From a bacterium (lineage in GTDB: Bacteria; JAJVIF01), in assembly GCA_022072165.1 (NCBI GenBank), contig JAJVIF010000004.1, positions 205,667-269,666 on the forward strand: a stretch of DNA of 64,000 nucleotides. The letters are read 5' to 3'. Positions 45,231-54,073 of this stretch are shown here, one piece after another. The position numbers and the translations under genes were made by a program. The notes below the pieces were generated by a model. That model had not been told where the DNA came from. It worked only from the letters and a program-made list of their open reading frames with translations, and did not search any database. How positions within the stretch are numbered: position 1 is the first letter of the stretch; the number at the start of each line of letters is the position of its first letter.

Positions 45231-46328
45231 CTAGCGGACGTCGATAACAAAGGGGGCGATGATCACCCCGGATGGCGTTAGGAACTGCCCCCACGCCTTG
45301 TAACGACCCGCTGCCGGAATCACCGTATGGAAGGCGACGGTGCCAGGAGCGACGGCCATACCTGCGTCATCAGTCTTGGCGTCCATGTCCATGCCTTCAT
45401 GATCGCCGCCCATGTCCATGCCTTCGTGATCGCCACCCATCTGCATGCCTTCGTGATTGCCACCCATGGCCATGCCTGCATGTTCGCCGTCCTCAGGATG
45501 CGCGTGCAGGAACTCTTTGGTGTCCTGGCTGATGATGACCAGATGGCCCCCAGCGCCCAGGTAGGGCATCAGATCAGTCGCGGGCTGCCCGTGCTTCGTG
45601 ATGTGGAAGGTGAAAGCTGCCTCTCCAACTTTGAGTCCGCCAGGATCGAGCGCGAGATGGATGTCGTAGTCCCCCGACATCACGCTCATGTCTGTTGGCT
45701 TCAACGGCACGGCTGCGGCTTTGGTGCCAGCGACCTGGAAAGCGAGGCGCTCCACCTGTGGGGAAGCGCCGCGCACGGTCGCGTCGGGATAGAGCACGTA
45801 GTCGCCGCCTGCGGGCAGGGTCAATTGGATCATGAACTTGCCGGGCGCGACCTGCTCGGGGTGAACATGGTCGAAGTAGCTCAGGTCCTTGCTGACCACG
45901 ATTAGATGCGACAGCTTGGTGTGCATCTCCACGAGATCCGGCGCGCCGCCCTCCGCCGCTGCAAAGCGATAGGAGAGCCAGAAGGGTTGACCGGCGGTCG
46001 GTTTCGCCGGCTGCAACAGCGTGGTGAAGCGCATCGGGGGCTTATCGGGGACCAGATCCATCCCGCAGAGGGAACAGGCCCCGGGCGTTCCCGACGTGAT
46101 CTGCGGATGCATGGGGCAGCTGTACGACTGCTTCGCCTTCTCGGCTTTGGCGTGGTGATGGTTCTTGTCTTTGGCGTCGTGATCCTTGGCGCCCGGGGTT
46201 TTCGGTTTGTCGTGATCGTGGGCAAAGGCGGGGACCGGGCGAATGAGCGCCGGGATCATCCCGATGGTGAGGAGCAGGAGCAGGGTCGCTGGCACGCGGA
46301 AGTGCAGCCGGTTCAATGGAGCGGACAT
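45231..46328 (-). CDS. Exported metal-binding protein with Met/His repeats
   Basis: A 365-residue exported protein with an N-terminal signal (to about residue 36), a His/Lys/Asp-rich linker and a heavy-metal-binding domain (YSCPMHPQI, CSLCGMDL). Two beta-rich domains follow with LSHLIVVSKDLSYFDHVHP and GGHLVIISQDTKEFLHAHP, the 'FDHVHP/LHAHP' pairs known from copper-island proteins. Tandem GGDHEGMDM repeats precede the last strand region. ATG 46328 has AGGTG upstream; a GTG at 46337 is the alternative. Likely a periplasmic copper sequestration or transfer protein. Confidence 0.82.
   Translation of the reverse strand: MSAPLNRLHFRVPATLLLLLTIGMIPALIRPVPAFAHDHDKPKTPGAKDHDAKDKNHHHAKAEKAKQSYSCPMHPQITSGTPGACSLCGMDLVPDKPPMRFTTLLQPAKPTAGQPFWLSYRFAAAEGGAPDLVEMHTKLSHLIVVSKDLSYFDHVHPEQVAPGKFMIQLTLPAGGDYVLYPDATVRGASPQVERLAFQVAGTKAAAVPLKPTDMSVMSGDYDIHLALDPGGLKVGEAAFTFHITKHGQPATDLMPYLGAGGHLVIISQDTKEFLHAHPEDGEHAGMAMGGNHEGMQMGGDHEGMDMGGDHEGMDMDAKTDDAGMAVAPGTVAFHTVIPAAGRYKAWGQFLTPSGVIIAPFVIDVR
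45388..45468 (-). repeat. Three 27-bp tandem repeats coding GG(D/N)HEGM(D/Q)M
   Basis: Units at 45388-45414, 45415-45441 and 45442-45468 differ at only a few bases, and a degenerate fourth copy follows. Each adds one His, one Glu and two Met to the protein, a Cu(I)/Cu(II)-binding composition. Confidence 0.85.
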
Positions 46329-46442
46329 AATTTTCACCTGTTCGGAGCAGAGATGTATGAAGTCAAAGCAGGGAGGAGAATCGATGCCAGGGCGGCATCA
46401 GGAGACTCCGATTGAATTCAGGCCCAATTTGGGCCCTGAACA

Positions 46443-46895
46443 TCACGCGACAGGTGGGCGGATCAAGCCTAAGGAACTCAGACGACCGCCAGATTGGGGC
46501 GGGTTGAGCACCTGGACATTGAGAAATGAACAAAGCAACGGGGTGGTATCGGGTAGGATCGCGCTGAGTCCGCAAGTCATCGCACCGCAACAGTGGGTCG
46601 AGGCCGGAGGGCACTCTGGCGGGGCATCCCCGGAGGACGCTAGCACCCCAGCCTCTGGAGGATGATGCGAATGAGCGACCTGCGGGTGCCCGACTGTGGC
46701 GTGCTCCTGATGGCCGGATGAATGATGCTCACCAGCGGCTGTTTCCGCCGGTTCGCAGGTCTCATGTTCGCAATTGCCGGATCCCATCCAAGCGGTCATC
46801 GGCACCAGGGCGTAGGGTCCGACCGCGAACAACAACAATGCCGCCAGGGAGAGCCAGGCGAGACGCTGCTGATATTTGCGGACCTGCTTGAGCAC
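46443..46895 (-). CDS. Cys/His-rich exported protein, first gene of the metal operon
   Basis: A 150-residue protein with an N-terminal hydrophobic segment (LAWLSLAALLLFAVGPYALV). A His-rich stretch (HHSSGHQEHATVGHPQVAHS) and Cys pairs (NCEHETC, HCCGAMTC) follow. It resembles small copper-island leader proteins such as CopL/DUF2946 types; assignment is tentative. The start is a GTG placed 6 nt after a TAAAAT -10 box. The next gene lies 114 nt downstream, with no other gene between. Confidence 0.65.
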   Translation of the reverse strand: MLKQVRKYQQRLAWLSLAALLLFAVGPYALVPMTAWMGSGNCEHETCEPAETAAGEHHSSGHQEHATVGHPQVAHSHHPPEAGVLASSGDAPPECPPASTHCCGAMTCGLSAILPDTTPLLCSFLNVQVLNPPQSGGRLSSLGLIRPPVA

Positions 46896-46901
46896 GGCGC
46901 T

Positions 46902-46907
46902 ATTTTA
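46902..46907 (-). promoter_or_regulatory. -10 box (TAAAAT) of the metal-resistance operon
   Basis: On the minus strand TAAAAT ends 6 nt before the GTG at 46895, predicting a leaderless operon mRNA. The -35 region is poor, which would suit an activator such as a CueR-like protein, but none is encoded nearby. Confidence 0.5.
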
Positions 46908-47213
46908 CCACGCTTCCGGGATGGACACGGAGCTTGTGATCACACCTTCCGCTCCGGGGTTCAGGCCGACGTGCTGATGCGGGTAGCCAAATATCGGTTC
47001 GGCATCGCCCAGGCGACCGCCAGGATCCTTAGTGGGCTCAACTCAGGGCCAGCCCTGTAGCTGCGGGACCCAATTCGCTGGCTTGCCCCTCAAAACGGTT
47101 CCATAGGCGTCCGCGAAGGGCAGCCAGATGGAGACGCTTCATGTAGTTGTCGTTTCCAATTGGTCAGCATAGGGCAGGCTTGAATCGCTGCACTTTGCTA
47201 CTCTCCTCTCTCA
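46908..47213. other. Intergenic stretch between metal operon and defence block
   Basis: About 305 nt between divergent units. A TACTCT hexamer at 47199-47204, 9 nt before the ATG at 47214, could be a -10 for the helicase gene. No RNA gene, repeat or convincing coding sequence was seen otherwise. Confidence 0.5.
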
Positions 47214-50200
47214 ATGACTAAGCGCACAAGCCGTTCCGGCGCAGAACTCTTCGTGGTAGACAACAAAGCCCCCAACGCGACGGCGCGGTGGTATCTGCAG
47301 GAATGGTGCGCCCATTCCCGACAGATAGATGTCGCCACTGGCTTCTTTGAGATTGGAGGAATGCTAGCGTTGGAAGAAGCCTGGCAGCAAGTGGACCTGA
47401 TCCGGATTCTGATGGGCGATGAGATGACGAAGCGAACACGGACGGAGCTAGTCCGGGGTATCACCGCCCGGCTCGACGCCAGCCTGGAAGCGGTGAAAGA
47501 GAGTAATGTCTTTCTGGAGGGTGTACCTGCCATCCTGGAGGCCATTCGGAAAGGTCAACTCGATTGCCGGGTGTACCGTCGGGAAAAATTTCACGCGAAG
47601 GCCTACATCACCTATCCTCGCTCTGCGGCTTTTGTCGATTCGGCGCTGGTGGGATCGTCGAATCTGACACTCCCGGGGTTGACCCAGAATGTCGAACTCA
47701 ACGTCAGGGTCGTTGAACCTCAGGTCAGTGTCCTCCAGGAATGGTTCGAGGATCACTGGAAGGAAGGTGAGGATGTCAAGGAAGAGGTGCTGCAGACTAT
47801 TGAGCGGCACACCCGTGAGTACGCCCCCTTCCACATCTTTGGGAAGGCCCTACAGGAGTACTTTCGAACCCAAGAGCTGACCGCTGCGGAGTGGGAGCGT
47901 AAGCGATCTCGAATGTACCGGCAGCTGAGCAAATATCAGCAGGACGGGTACAGCGCGCTGATGAAAATCGCAGAGCAATACGGTGGTGCCTTCCTGTGCG
48001 ACGGGGTGGGGCTGGGCAAGACTTTCGTGGGATTAATGCTGATCGAGCGGCTCATCATGAAGGAGGGGAAACGGGTCGTGCTGTTTGCCCCAAAGGCAGC
48101 GGTGGATGGTGTCTGGAAGCCGCATATCGAGCGATACCTGCCGCATATTGGCGGAGTGAGCGGCTCGGAGGACTTTAGCCAGTTGTCGGTGTTCTCCCAC
48201 ACCGACTTCACCCGACGCGATCCGGCTTACAAAGCGCGTCTGGATCGCGTCAGTCGGCTTGCCGATGTCGTGCTCATCGATGAGGCCCATCAGTTCCGCA
48301 ATCAGGGACAGCGCGCGAACGAAGAGACTGGCCGCGACGACTCTCGGTACTACAAACTCTTTAGATTCCTCGCTGCAGGGGAATCGCCGAAGCAGTTGTT
48401 CATGCTAACCGCGACCCCGATCAACAACAGCCTCAACGACTTCCGCAACCTGATTCAACTCTTCACGCGCGAGGAGGATGCCTATTTCGGGAGCACGCTT
48501 GGCATCCACAACCTGCGCGCGCACTTCGCGGACCTCACTAAGCGGCTGAAGCAACAGCTCGAGGCGCAGAAACTCCAGGTCGATCCCGATCAACTCGGCG
48601 ACAGCATCGCCCTCGCCGCCGATCTCCTCGGCGAGTCGAAGACCTTCCAGGCGCTGGTCGTCCAGCGCAGCCGGGCCTACGTGCAGGAGAGCCAGAAGCT
48701 AGAAGGCACTGACCGGCCAGCCATTTTTCCGGAACGCAAAGAGCCGCAGGTGGCGAAGTACTCCATTCGAGCTACCTACGGCGATCTGCTTCAGGAGTTC
48801 AGCCAGGCCTGCTCCGGGGAAGAGCCGCTCTTTACGCTACCGCTGTACAAGCCACTGGACTACTTTGTTGGGGACAAGGCCAAGCTGGTCGAGACCCTCA
48901 GTGTGCCGACGCCCCCCGACAGCCTGTCAAAAGCCGAGAAGAACGAGTGGGCATTCGAATTCGCCCGCGGTCGACAGCGCCAGGTGGTCATCATGATCCG
49001 GACCGGGTCCCTCAAGCGATTTGAGAGTAGCGTGCAGGCCTTTGAGATTTCCTGCAATCGGCTCCTGCGAAAGCTACTCGCCTTCCTTGAAGTGCACTGC
49101 GAGCTGGAGACCGAACTGGCTACTCTCCGGCACTGGAAACAAACGAACTCCCGTGTGCTGGGGATGGCCCAGAATCGGGCGGGGTTCTTCTGGGATGAGG
49201 AGGCTGAGGCCGAGTATGAAGAGGATGTCGTTACCGAGGATCTGCGCAGCAAGATCGAAAAGCTTTCCCGAGCCGACTACAACCTCGCGGAGATGTTCAC
49301 CCATACTTACGCCGACCTCGACACGCTGGTGCACTTCCTCATCCGGCTCCAGCAGTTCAAGCCCGCGAACGACGACAAGCTCAATCGCCTCGAAGAGATC
49401 CTGAAGTTCCAGCGCGTCAAAGACGAGAAAATGCTCATTTTCACCGAGTTCGCTGACACCGCCGACTACCTCGGCGACCAGCTCAGCAGGCGCGGCTTTC
49501 CCGGTATCTTCGTTCTCCACAGCGGTAAGGGCGACAATCGCGCCGAAGTCATCCAGCGCTTCGCTCCCTACTACAACGGCACCTCTTCTGCGGACCTGAA
49601 GCGGAAGAAGCTCGAGGAGATCCAGATCCTCATCTCCACCGATGTCCTCTCTGAGGGTCTCAACCTTCAGGATGCCACGCGCATGATGAACTACGACATC
49701 CACTGGAACCCCGTACGCCTCATGCAGCGCATTGGTCGCGTAGACCGACGCCTCAACCTCGAGATTGAGGCGCGTCTCATCGCCGATCATCCCGCCCTCG
49801 AGGGCTCGCGACGCAAAGTCGAGTACTGGAACTTCCTTCCGCCAGAGGAGCTCAACGAGGTCCTCTCGCTCTATCGGCGTGTCACCAGCAAGACCCTCCT
49901 CATCTCCAAGACTCTGGGGATCGAGGGGAAGAAGCTCCTGACCCCCGAAGACGACTACGCTGCCCTCCGAGAGTTCAACCATCAGTACGAGGGCGAGCAG
50001 ACCTCCACCGAGAAGCTCAAACTCGAGTGGCAGGAACTGGTGCGCGATCACGTCGGACTCGAAGCGATCCTCGACCTGCTCCCCGGGTCCGTCTTCAGTG
50101 GCAAGAAGCGCGTGAAGAAGCAGAGCCGCGGCGTCTTCTTCTGCTTCGCCTTGCCCGGCTACGACCGGGTCCTGAAGGACTACACCTTCGAGGCCGGACG

Positions 50201-50435
50201 TGCCCACTGGCTGCTGTACGATCTCGACTCCGACGCTTTCATCGAGGACCCCACCCGCATCGCCGAGGTGATCCGCTGTACCGACGAAACCCCCCGGCAC
50301 TGCACGGAGGCGCGTCCCAAACTACTCGAACTCCGCAAGAAGGCCGAACAACGGCTGCGCAATTCCTACCTGCGCTCGCTGAACGCCCCGCTCACTGTCA
50401 AGCCCCAGCTCCGCTGCTGGATGGAGATCAGCTAA
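47214..50435 (+). CDS. PLD-domain SNF2-type helicase
   Basis: A 1073-residue protein. Residues about 10-190 form a phospholipase-D-like domain with H127-x-K129 (KFHAKAYITY) and GSSNLTLPG. Then a helicase: Walker A CDGVGLGKT (K269), DEAH at 356-359, LTATPINN (motif III), STDVLSEGLNLQDA (motif V) and MQRIGRVDRR (motif VI). A long C-terminal extension follows. One HKD motif per chain suits a dimeric PLD nuclease such as BfiI. Stop and next start overlap as TAATG, so it forms a module with the methyltransferase. DNA-translocating nuclease in restriction is inference. Confidence 0.85.
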   Translation: MTKRTSRSGAELFVVDNKAPNATARWYLQEWCAHSRQIDVATGFFEIGGMLALEEAWQQVDLIRILMGDEMTKRTRTELVRGITARLDASLEAVKESNVFLEGVPAILEAIRKGQLDCRVYRREKFHAKAYITYPRSAAFVDSALVGSSNLTLPGLTQNVELNVRVVEPQVSVLQEWFEDHWKEGEDVKEEVLQTIERHTREYAPFHIFGKALQEYFRTQELTAAEWERKRSRMYRQLSKYQQDGYSALMKIAEQYGGAFLCDGVGLGKTFVGLMLIERLIMKEGKRVVLFAPKAAVDGVWKPHIERYLPHIGGVSGSEDFSQLSVFSHTDFTRRDPAYKARLDRVSRLADVVLIDEAHQFRNQGQRANEETGRDDSRYYKLFRFLAAGESPKQLFMLTATPINNSLNDFRNLIQLFTREEDAYFGSTLGIHNLRAHFADLTKRLKQQLEAQKLQVDPDQLGDSIALAADLLGESKTFQALVVQRSRAYVQESQKLEGTDRPAIFPERKEPQVAKYSIRATYGDLLQEFSQACSGEEPLFTLPLYKPLDYFVGDKAKLVETLSVPTPPDSLSKAEKNEWAFEFARGRQRQVVIMIRTGSLKRFESSVQAFEISCNRLLRKLLAFLEVHCELETELATLRHWKQTNSRVLGMAQNRAGFFWDEEAEAEYEEDVVTEDLRSKIEKLSRADYNLAEMFTHTYADLDTLVHFLIRLQQFKPANDDKLNRLEEILKFQRVKDEKMLIFTEFADTADYLGDQLSRRGFPGIFVLHSGKGDNRAEVIQRFAPYYNGTSSADLKRKKLEEIQILISTDVLSEGLNLQDATRMMNYDIHWNPVRLMQRIGRVDRRLNLEIEARLIADHPALEGSRRKVEYWNFLPPEELNEVLSLYRRVTSKTLLISKTLGIEGKKLLTPEDDYAALREFNHQYEGEQTSTEKLKLEWQELVRDHVGLEAILDLLPGSVFSGKKRVKKQSRGVFFCFALPGYDRVLKDYTFEAGRAHWLLYDLDSDAFIEDPTRIAEVIRCTDETPRHCTEARPKLLELRKKAEQRLRNSYLRSLNAPLTVKPQLRCWMEIS

Positions 50436-53400
50436 TGGCCCCCACCGACCTCCAGGTCCGACTTGAAGCCGCCCTCACGACTGTCCACGACCAGCGCGCG
50501 TTCCTCGACCTCCTGCGCGATGTCCTCGAGTGGCCGCTGCCCGACGGGGCCGATGCCATCGCCGATGTCGCCTACGAATGGCCCCTCGCCGACCTCCGCG
50601 CCGAGAAGCTCCACGACAAGCTGGCGCAGAGCCATGTCTATCAGTTGGGGGCGCTCGCCGCGGACCAGCCCTGGGGTCTCTTTCTCGTCGAGTTCGCCGA
50701 TGCCCAGCCCTTTGATCGCGACCGCGGCCTCACCGGTCCCCTGCGCCGGCTGCTGGCAGGCTTGGTCGAGAGGCAACGACGCGCCGCGCACCTGCCTGCC
50801 TGGAAGCGCGAGCATCTGCTCTTCATCTGCACCTACAAGTACAAACACTTCCGGATCGCGTATTTCCGCGCGCCCAAAGATGGTCAGCGACAGCCGACCC
50901 TCGCGGCCTTCGGCTGGGGCCCGGACATCCCCGCCCGCACCGCGATCACCCACAACCTCGATAAACTCGTCTGGCCCGAGGACCCTGCTGAAGCCGACGC
51001 CTGGGTGAAGTCCTGGACCCAGAGCTTCAATGTCGAGAAGGTCACCGACCGCTTCTTCGATGACTATGTCGAGCTCTTCCGGCGCAACGAGACGATGGTC
51101 GCGACCGCCACTGGCTACGAGGGCGCCCTCTGTCGGCTCTACACCCAGGTGCTGATGAACCGGCTGATCTTCCTGCGCTTTGTCGAGCGCAAGGGCTGGC
51201 TGAAGTGGCAGGGCGATGACCAGTACCTGCAGGCGCTCTGGACCGACTACAACGCGACGCGCACTGCGAAGTCGAACTTCTATCGCGATCGCCTCACCCC
51301 GCTCTTCTTCCGCGCTCTTGCCCTGCCCGACGACCACCCCGACCGCGCGCCGGCCGATGTCGTCGGCCACATCCCGTTCATCAACGGCGGCCTCTTCGAT
51401 CATCACGTCCACGAGGGGCGCGACCTCGATGCCTTCCGCGGCGGCACCCTCCCCGATGGGATTTTTGCGTCGCTGCTGGACCCCGAAGACGGGCTGTTCT
51501 ACCGCTATAACTTCACCGTGATGGAATCGACGCCCCTCGCCATCGAGGTGGCGGTGGACCCGGAGATTCTCGGGCGCGTCTTCGAGGAGCTGATCACCAG
51601 CCGGCATGAGACCGGGTCGTACTACACCCCACGGCCCATCGTGAGCTTCATGTGCAAGGAGGCGCTCAAAGGCTTCCTCGCCCGACAGACGGAAGTGCCA
51701 GCCGACGCCCTCGCGCGACTGGTCGACCACCACGACGATGCCGGGCTTACCGATCGCATGGCGCAGGTGCCCGCGCTCCTGGAGGCCCTCGGCGCGGTCC
51801 GGGCAGTGGACCCCGCCTGCGGGTCCGGGGCGTATCTCCTCGGCCTCCTGCACGAACTCATCGACCTTTACCGGCTGCTGTATCAGGCGCAGGGGGAGCC
51901 GGGGGAATCGACCTACAAGCTCAAGCTGCAGATCATTTCGCAGTCGCTCTATGGGGTGGACCTGGACCCCGTAGCGACCAACATCGCGATGCTGCGGCTG
52001 TGGCTATCGCTGGCGGTGGAGGCGCCCCGCCCGTTGCCGCTGCCGAACCTGGACTTCAAGATCGAGACCGGCAACGCCGTGCTGGGGCCGAATCCGGAAC
52101 AGACCGAGAGTGTGTTCCTGTACGCGCCAGCCCGCGACCTCGCCGCCCGCAAGAAGCGCTACCTCACCGCGCATGGTGAGGAGAAGGCGCTGATCGGTGA
52201 GGAGATTCGCGAGCAGGAGCGCGCCCTGGCCGCACAGATTGAGGGGTTGTACGGCGCGGGGGTGATCGACTGGCGCGTGCAGTTCGCCGAAGTGATGCTG
52301 CATGAGTCCGGCGGCTTCGACATTGTCCTCGCTAATCCGCCCTATGAGCGTCAGGAGCTGCTGGTTGAGATCAAGCCGCAGCTGAAATCGGTCTATGGCG
52401 GGCTCTATCGAGGCACCGCCGATCTCTTGGTCTACTTCTACTACCGGGCGCTGGAATTGCTGCGGCCGGGGGGCATGCTCGCCTTCATCTCGTCGAACAA
52501 ATGGCTCAAGGCGGGCTATGGCGACAGGCTGCGTGAACACCTGCGCAAAGAAGCCCATGTCTGGTCCCTCACCGACTTCGGCGACTTGCCGGTGTTTGAG
52601 AATGCCACCGCCTATCCCGTCATTGTGATTGCCGAAAAGGACGGGAAAGGGATGCTAACGCTGCACACCGAGGTGCCGTCGCTGAACCCGCCCTATCCCG
52701 ACATCAAAGCGTTGCAGGCCGCGCATGGCACGAAACTGGGAGGGGACTCCTTCAAAGGGAGCGTCTGGACCCTGGCGGGCGGGGCCGATCTGAAGCGGCT
52801 GCAAAAAATGGAGCAGACCGGGATCCCGCTGGGGGAGTATGTCAACGGGCAGATTTTCCGTGGCGTCCTGACCGGACTCAACGAGGCCTTCGTCATTAAT
52901 GGGGCACGACGAGCCGAGCTGATTGCCCAGGACCCGAAAAGCGCTGAGCTCATCAAGCCGCTGATTCGGGGCCGGGACATCAAGCGGTGGCACGCGGCGA
53001 GCCGGGACCAGTGGCTGATCTTTACGCGCCGAGGGACCAACATCGATGCGTATCCTGCTGTCAAGAAACATCTGCTGCGCTGGAAGGCTGCGCTGACACC
53101 ACTCACACGGGAGCAAAGCGAGGCCAACCGTAGTTTGCTGACTGGAGAAAGGCGTCCAGGACGCAAGCCAGGTTCCTACAAATGGCATGAAATCCAGGAT
53201 GAAGTCGCGTACTACGAGGCGTTCGAGCGTCCGAAGATTGTGTTCACAGACATAGCCCCAACTTCGCAGTTCGCACGGGCTGCAGTTGGTACCTATCTGC
53301 TGAATACAGCGTATGTGATTCCTGGTGCGGATGACTACTTATTGGCTGCTCTAAACTCAGAATCAGTGCTGCAATGGTACATGAGTGCCAGTACTGCAGT

Positions 53401-53584
53401 GCGGGGTGGTTATCTAAGGTTCATACGCCAATATGTGGAGCGCATCCCAGTGCCCACCGCAGGAGAAGCAGAGAGAGCCAACCTTGCCGCGTTGTCACGG
53501 CAGTGCCTCGACGCCAAAGGGGTCGGGTGCGAGGCCTGGGAAGCCGAGATCAATGAGCGGGTCGCGGCCCTCTACGGACTCTGA
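50435..53584 (+). CDS. Eco57I-type adenine-specific DNA methyltransferase
   Basis: A 1049-residue protein. The N-terminal domain (about 1-210) is shared with the downstream gene at 53657. The MTase core has motif I DPACGSGAYLLG (from residue 459) and motif IV NPPY (634-637), which methylates adenine N6. The C-terminal target-recognition region includes IKPLIRGRDIKRW and ends with repeat-like TRD features. No PD-ExK nuclease motif is obvious, so cleavage could rest with the PLD-helicase partner. The TAATG start after the helicase excludes longer upstream frames. Confidence 0.88.
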   Translation: MAPTDLQVRLEAALTTVHDQRAFLDLLRDVLEWPLPDGADAIADVAYEWPLADLRAEKLHDKLAQSHVYQLGALAADQPWGLFLVEFADAQPFDRDRGLTGPLRRLLAGLVERQRRAAHLPAWKREHLLFICTYKYKHFRIAYFRAPKDGQRQPTLAAFGWGPDIPARTAITHNLDKLVWPEDPAEADAWVKSWTQSFNVEKVTDRFFDDYVELFRRNETMVATATGYEGALCRLYTQVLMNRLIFLRFVERKGWLKWQGDDQYLQALWTDYNATRTAKSNFYRDRLTPLFFRALALPDDHPDRAPADVVGHIPFINGGLFDHHVHEGRDLDAFRGGTLPDGIFASLLDPEDGLFYRYNFTVMESTPLAIEVAVDPEILGRVFEELITSRHETGSYYTPRPIVSFMCKEALKGFLARQTEVPADALARLVDHHDDAGLTDRMAQVPALLEALGAVRAVDPACGSGAYLLGLLHELIDLYRLLYQAQGEPGESTYKLKLQIISQSLYGVDLDPVATNIAMLRLWLSLAVEAPRPLPLPNLDFKIETGNAVLGPNPEQTESVFLYAPARDLAARKKRYLTAHGEEKALIGEEIREQERALAAQIEGLYGAGVIDWRVQFAEVMLHESGGFDIVLANPPYERQELLVEIKPQLKSVYGGLYRGTADLLVYFYYRALELLRPGGMLAFISSNKWLKAGYGDRLREHLRKEAHVWSLTDFGDLPVFENATAYPVIVIAEKDGKGMLTLHTEVPSLNPPYPDIKALQAAHGTKLGGDSFKGSVWTLAGGADLKRLQKMEQTGIPLGEYVNGQIFRGVLTGLNEAFVINGARRAELIAQDPKSAELIKPLIRGRDIKRWHAASRDQWLIFTRRGTNIDAYPAVKKHLLRWKAALTPLTREQSEANRSLLTGERRPGRKPGSYKWHEIQDEVAYYEAFERPKIVFTDIAPTSQFARAAVGTYLLNTAYVIPGADDYLLAALNSESVLQWYMSASTAVRGGYLRFIRQYVERIPVPTAGEAERANLAALSRQCLDAKGVGCEAWEAEINERVAALYGL

Positions 53585-53599
53585 AGCGGCTCGTCGCGT

Positions 53600-53605
53600 T
53601 ATAAT
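53600..53605 (+). promoter_or_regulatory. -10 box (TATAAT) upstream of the split gene
   Basis: Perfect TATAAT 16 nt after the methyltransferase stop; the -35 is not clear. The leader would be about 45 nt, with AGGAGG 6 nt before the ATG at 53657. Confidence 0.5.
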
Positions 53606-53656
53606 GACGGCCTGAGGGAGAAGTGACAGTATTGACGTCCTCGCAGGAGGGGTGCG

Positions 53657-54055
53657 ATGCCAGACCGGTGTCCGGAGAGTTTGTTGCGTCTGGAGGCGAC
53701 GGAGGCGTCGTTTCTGCAGGACTTGTTGCGGGGAGCGTTGGACTGGCCGATCCCGGCCGGGGTCCGGTCGCTGGAGGAGATCGCCTATCAGTGGGATCTG
53801 TCGGAGTTGCGGCTGGAGGACTTCGGGGTACGGTTGAAATCGCGGTTTGCCATGCAGCTCCCAGATCTCGAAGCGGAGCAGCCATTCACCGTGTTTATGA
53901 TGGAGGTCAGTGACTATATCAACCTCGATGCACGGACCGGATTGCATATGCTGTTGAACAAGTTTATCCGGGTGCTCCAAAGCAAGAGCCAGCGCCCAAC
54001 TCATTTAGTTTCCTGGAAGCCAGACGATCTGCTGCTGATTTTCACCAAGGACTAG
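53657..54055 (+). CDS. Stand-alone N-terminal domain of an Eco57I-type MTase (first part of a split gene)
   Basis: A 132-residue protein homologous to the N terminus of the preceding methyltransferase: SFLQDLLRGALDWPIP (18-33) against RAFLDLLRDVLEWPLP (21-36), and LVSWKPDDLLLIFT (117-130) against LPAWKREHLLFICT (120-133). It has a strong AGGAGG. It stops at a TAG (54053-54055), yet the homology goes on in the same frame in the next entry. The domain may bind DNA or partners; function unknown. Confidence 0.75.
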   Translation: MPDRCPESLLRLEATEASFLQDLLRGALDWPIPAGVRSLEEIAYQWDLSELRLEDFGVRLKSRFAMQLPDLEAEQPFTVFMMEVSDYINLDARTGLHMLLNKFIRVLQSKSQRPTHLVSWKPDDLLLIFTKD

Positions 54056-54073
54056 GAGTCGTACTCCTTCATC

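Noticed and set aside
46722-47060. Plus-strand frame antisense to the Cys/His protein, ending in the intergenic region
   Set aside because: Most of it is shadow of the minus-strand gene; the remainder has no family signature or start signal.
49074-50300. 408-codon frame opposite the helicase
   Set aside because: Val/Glu/Gly-rich antisense frame without motifs; the helicase motifs on the plus strand are unambiguous.
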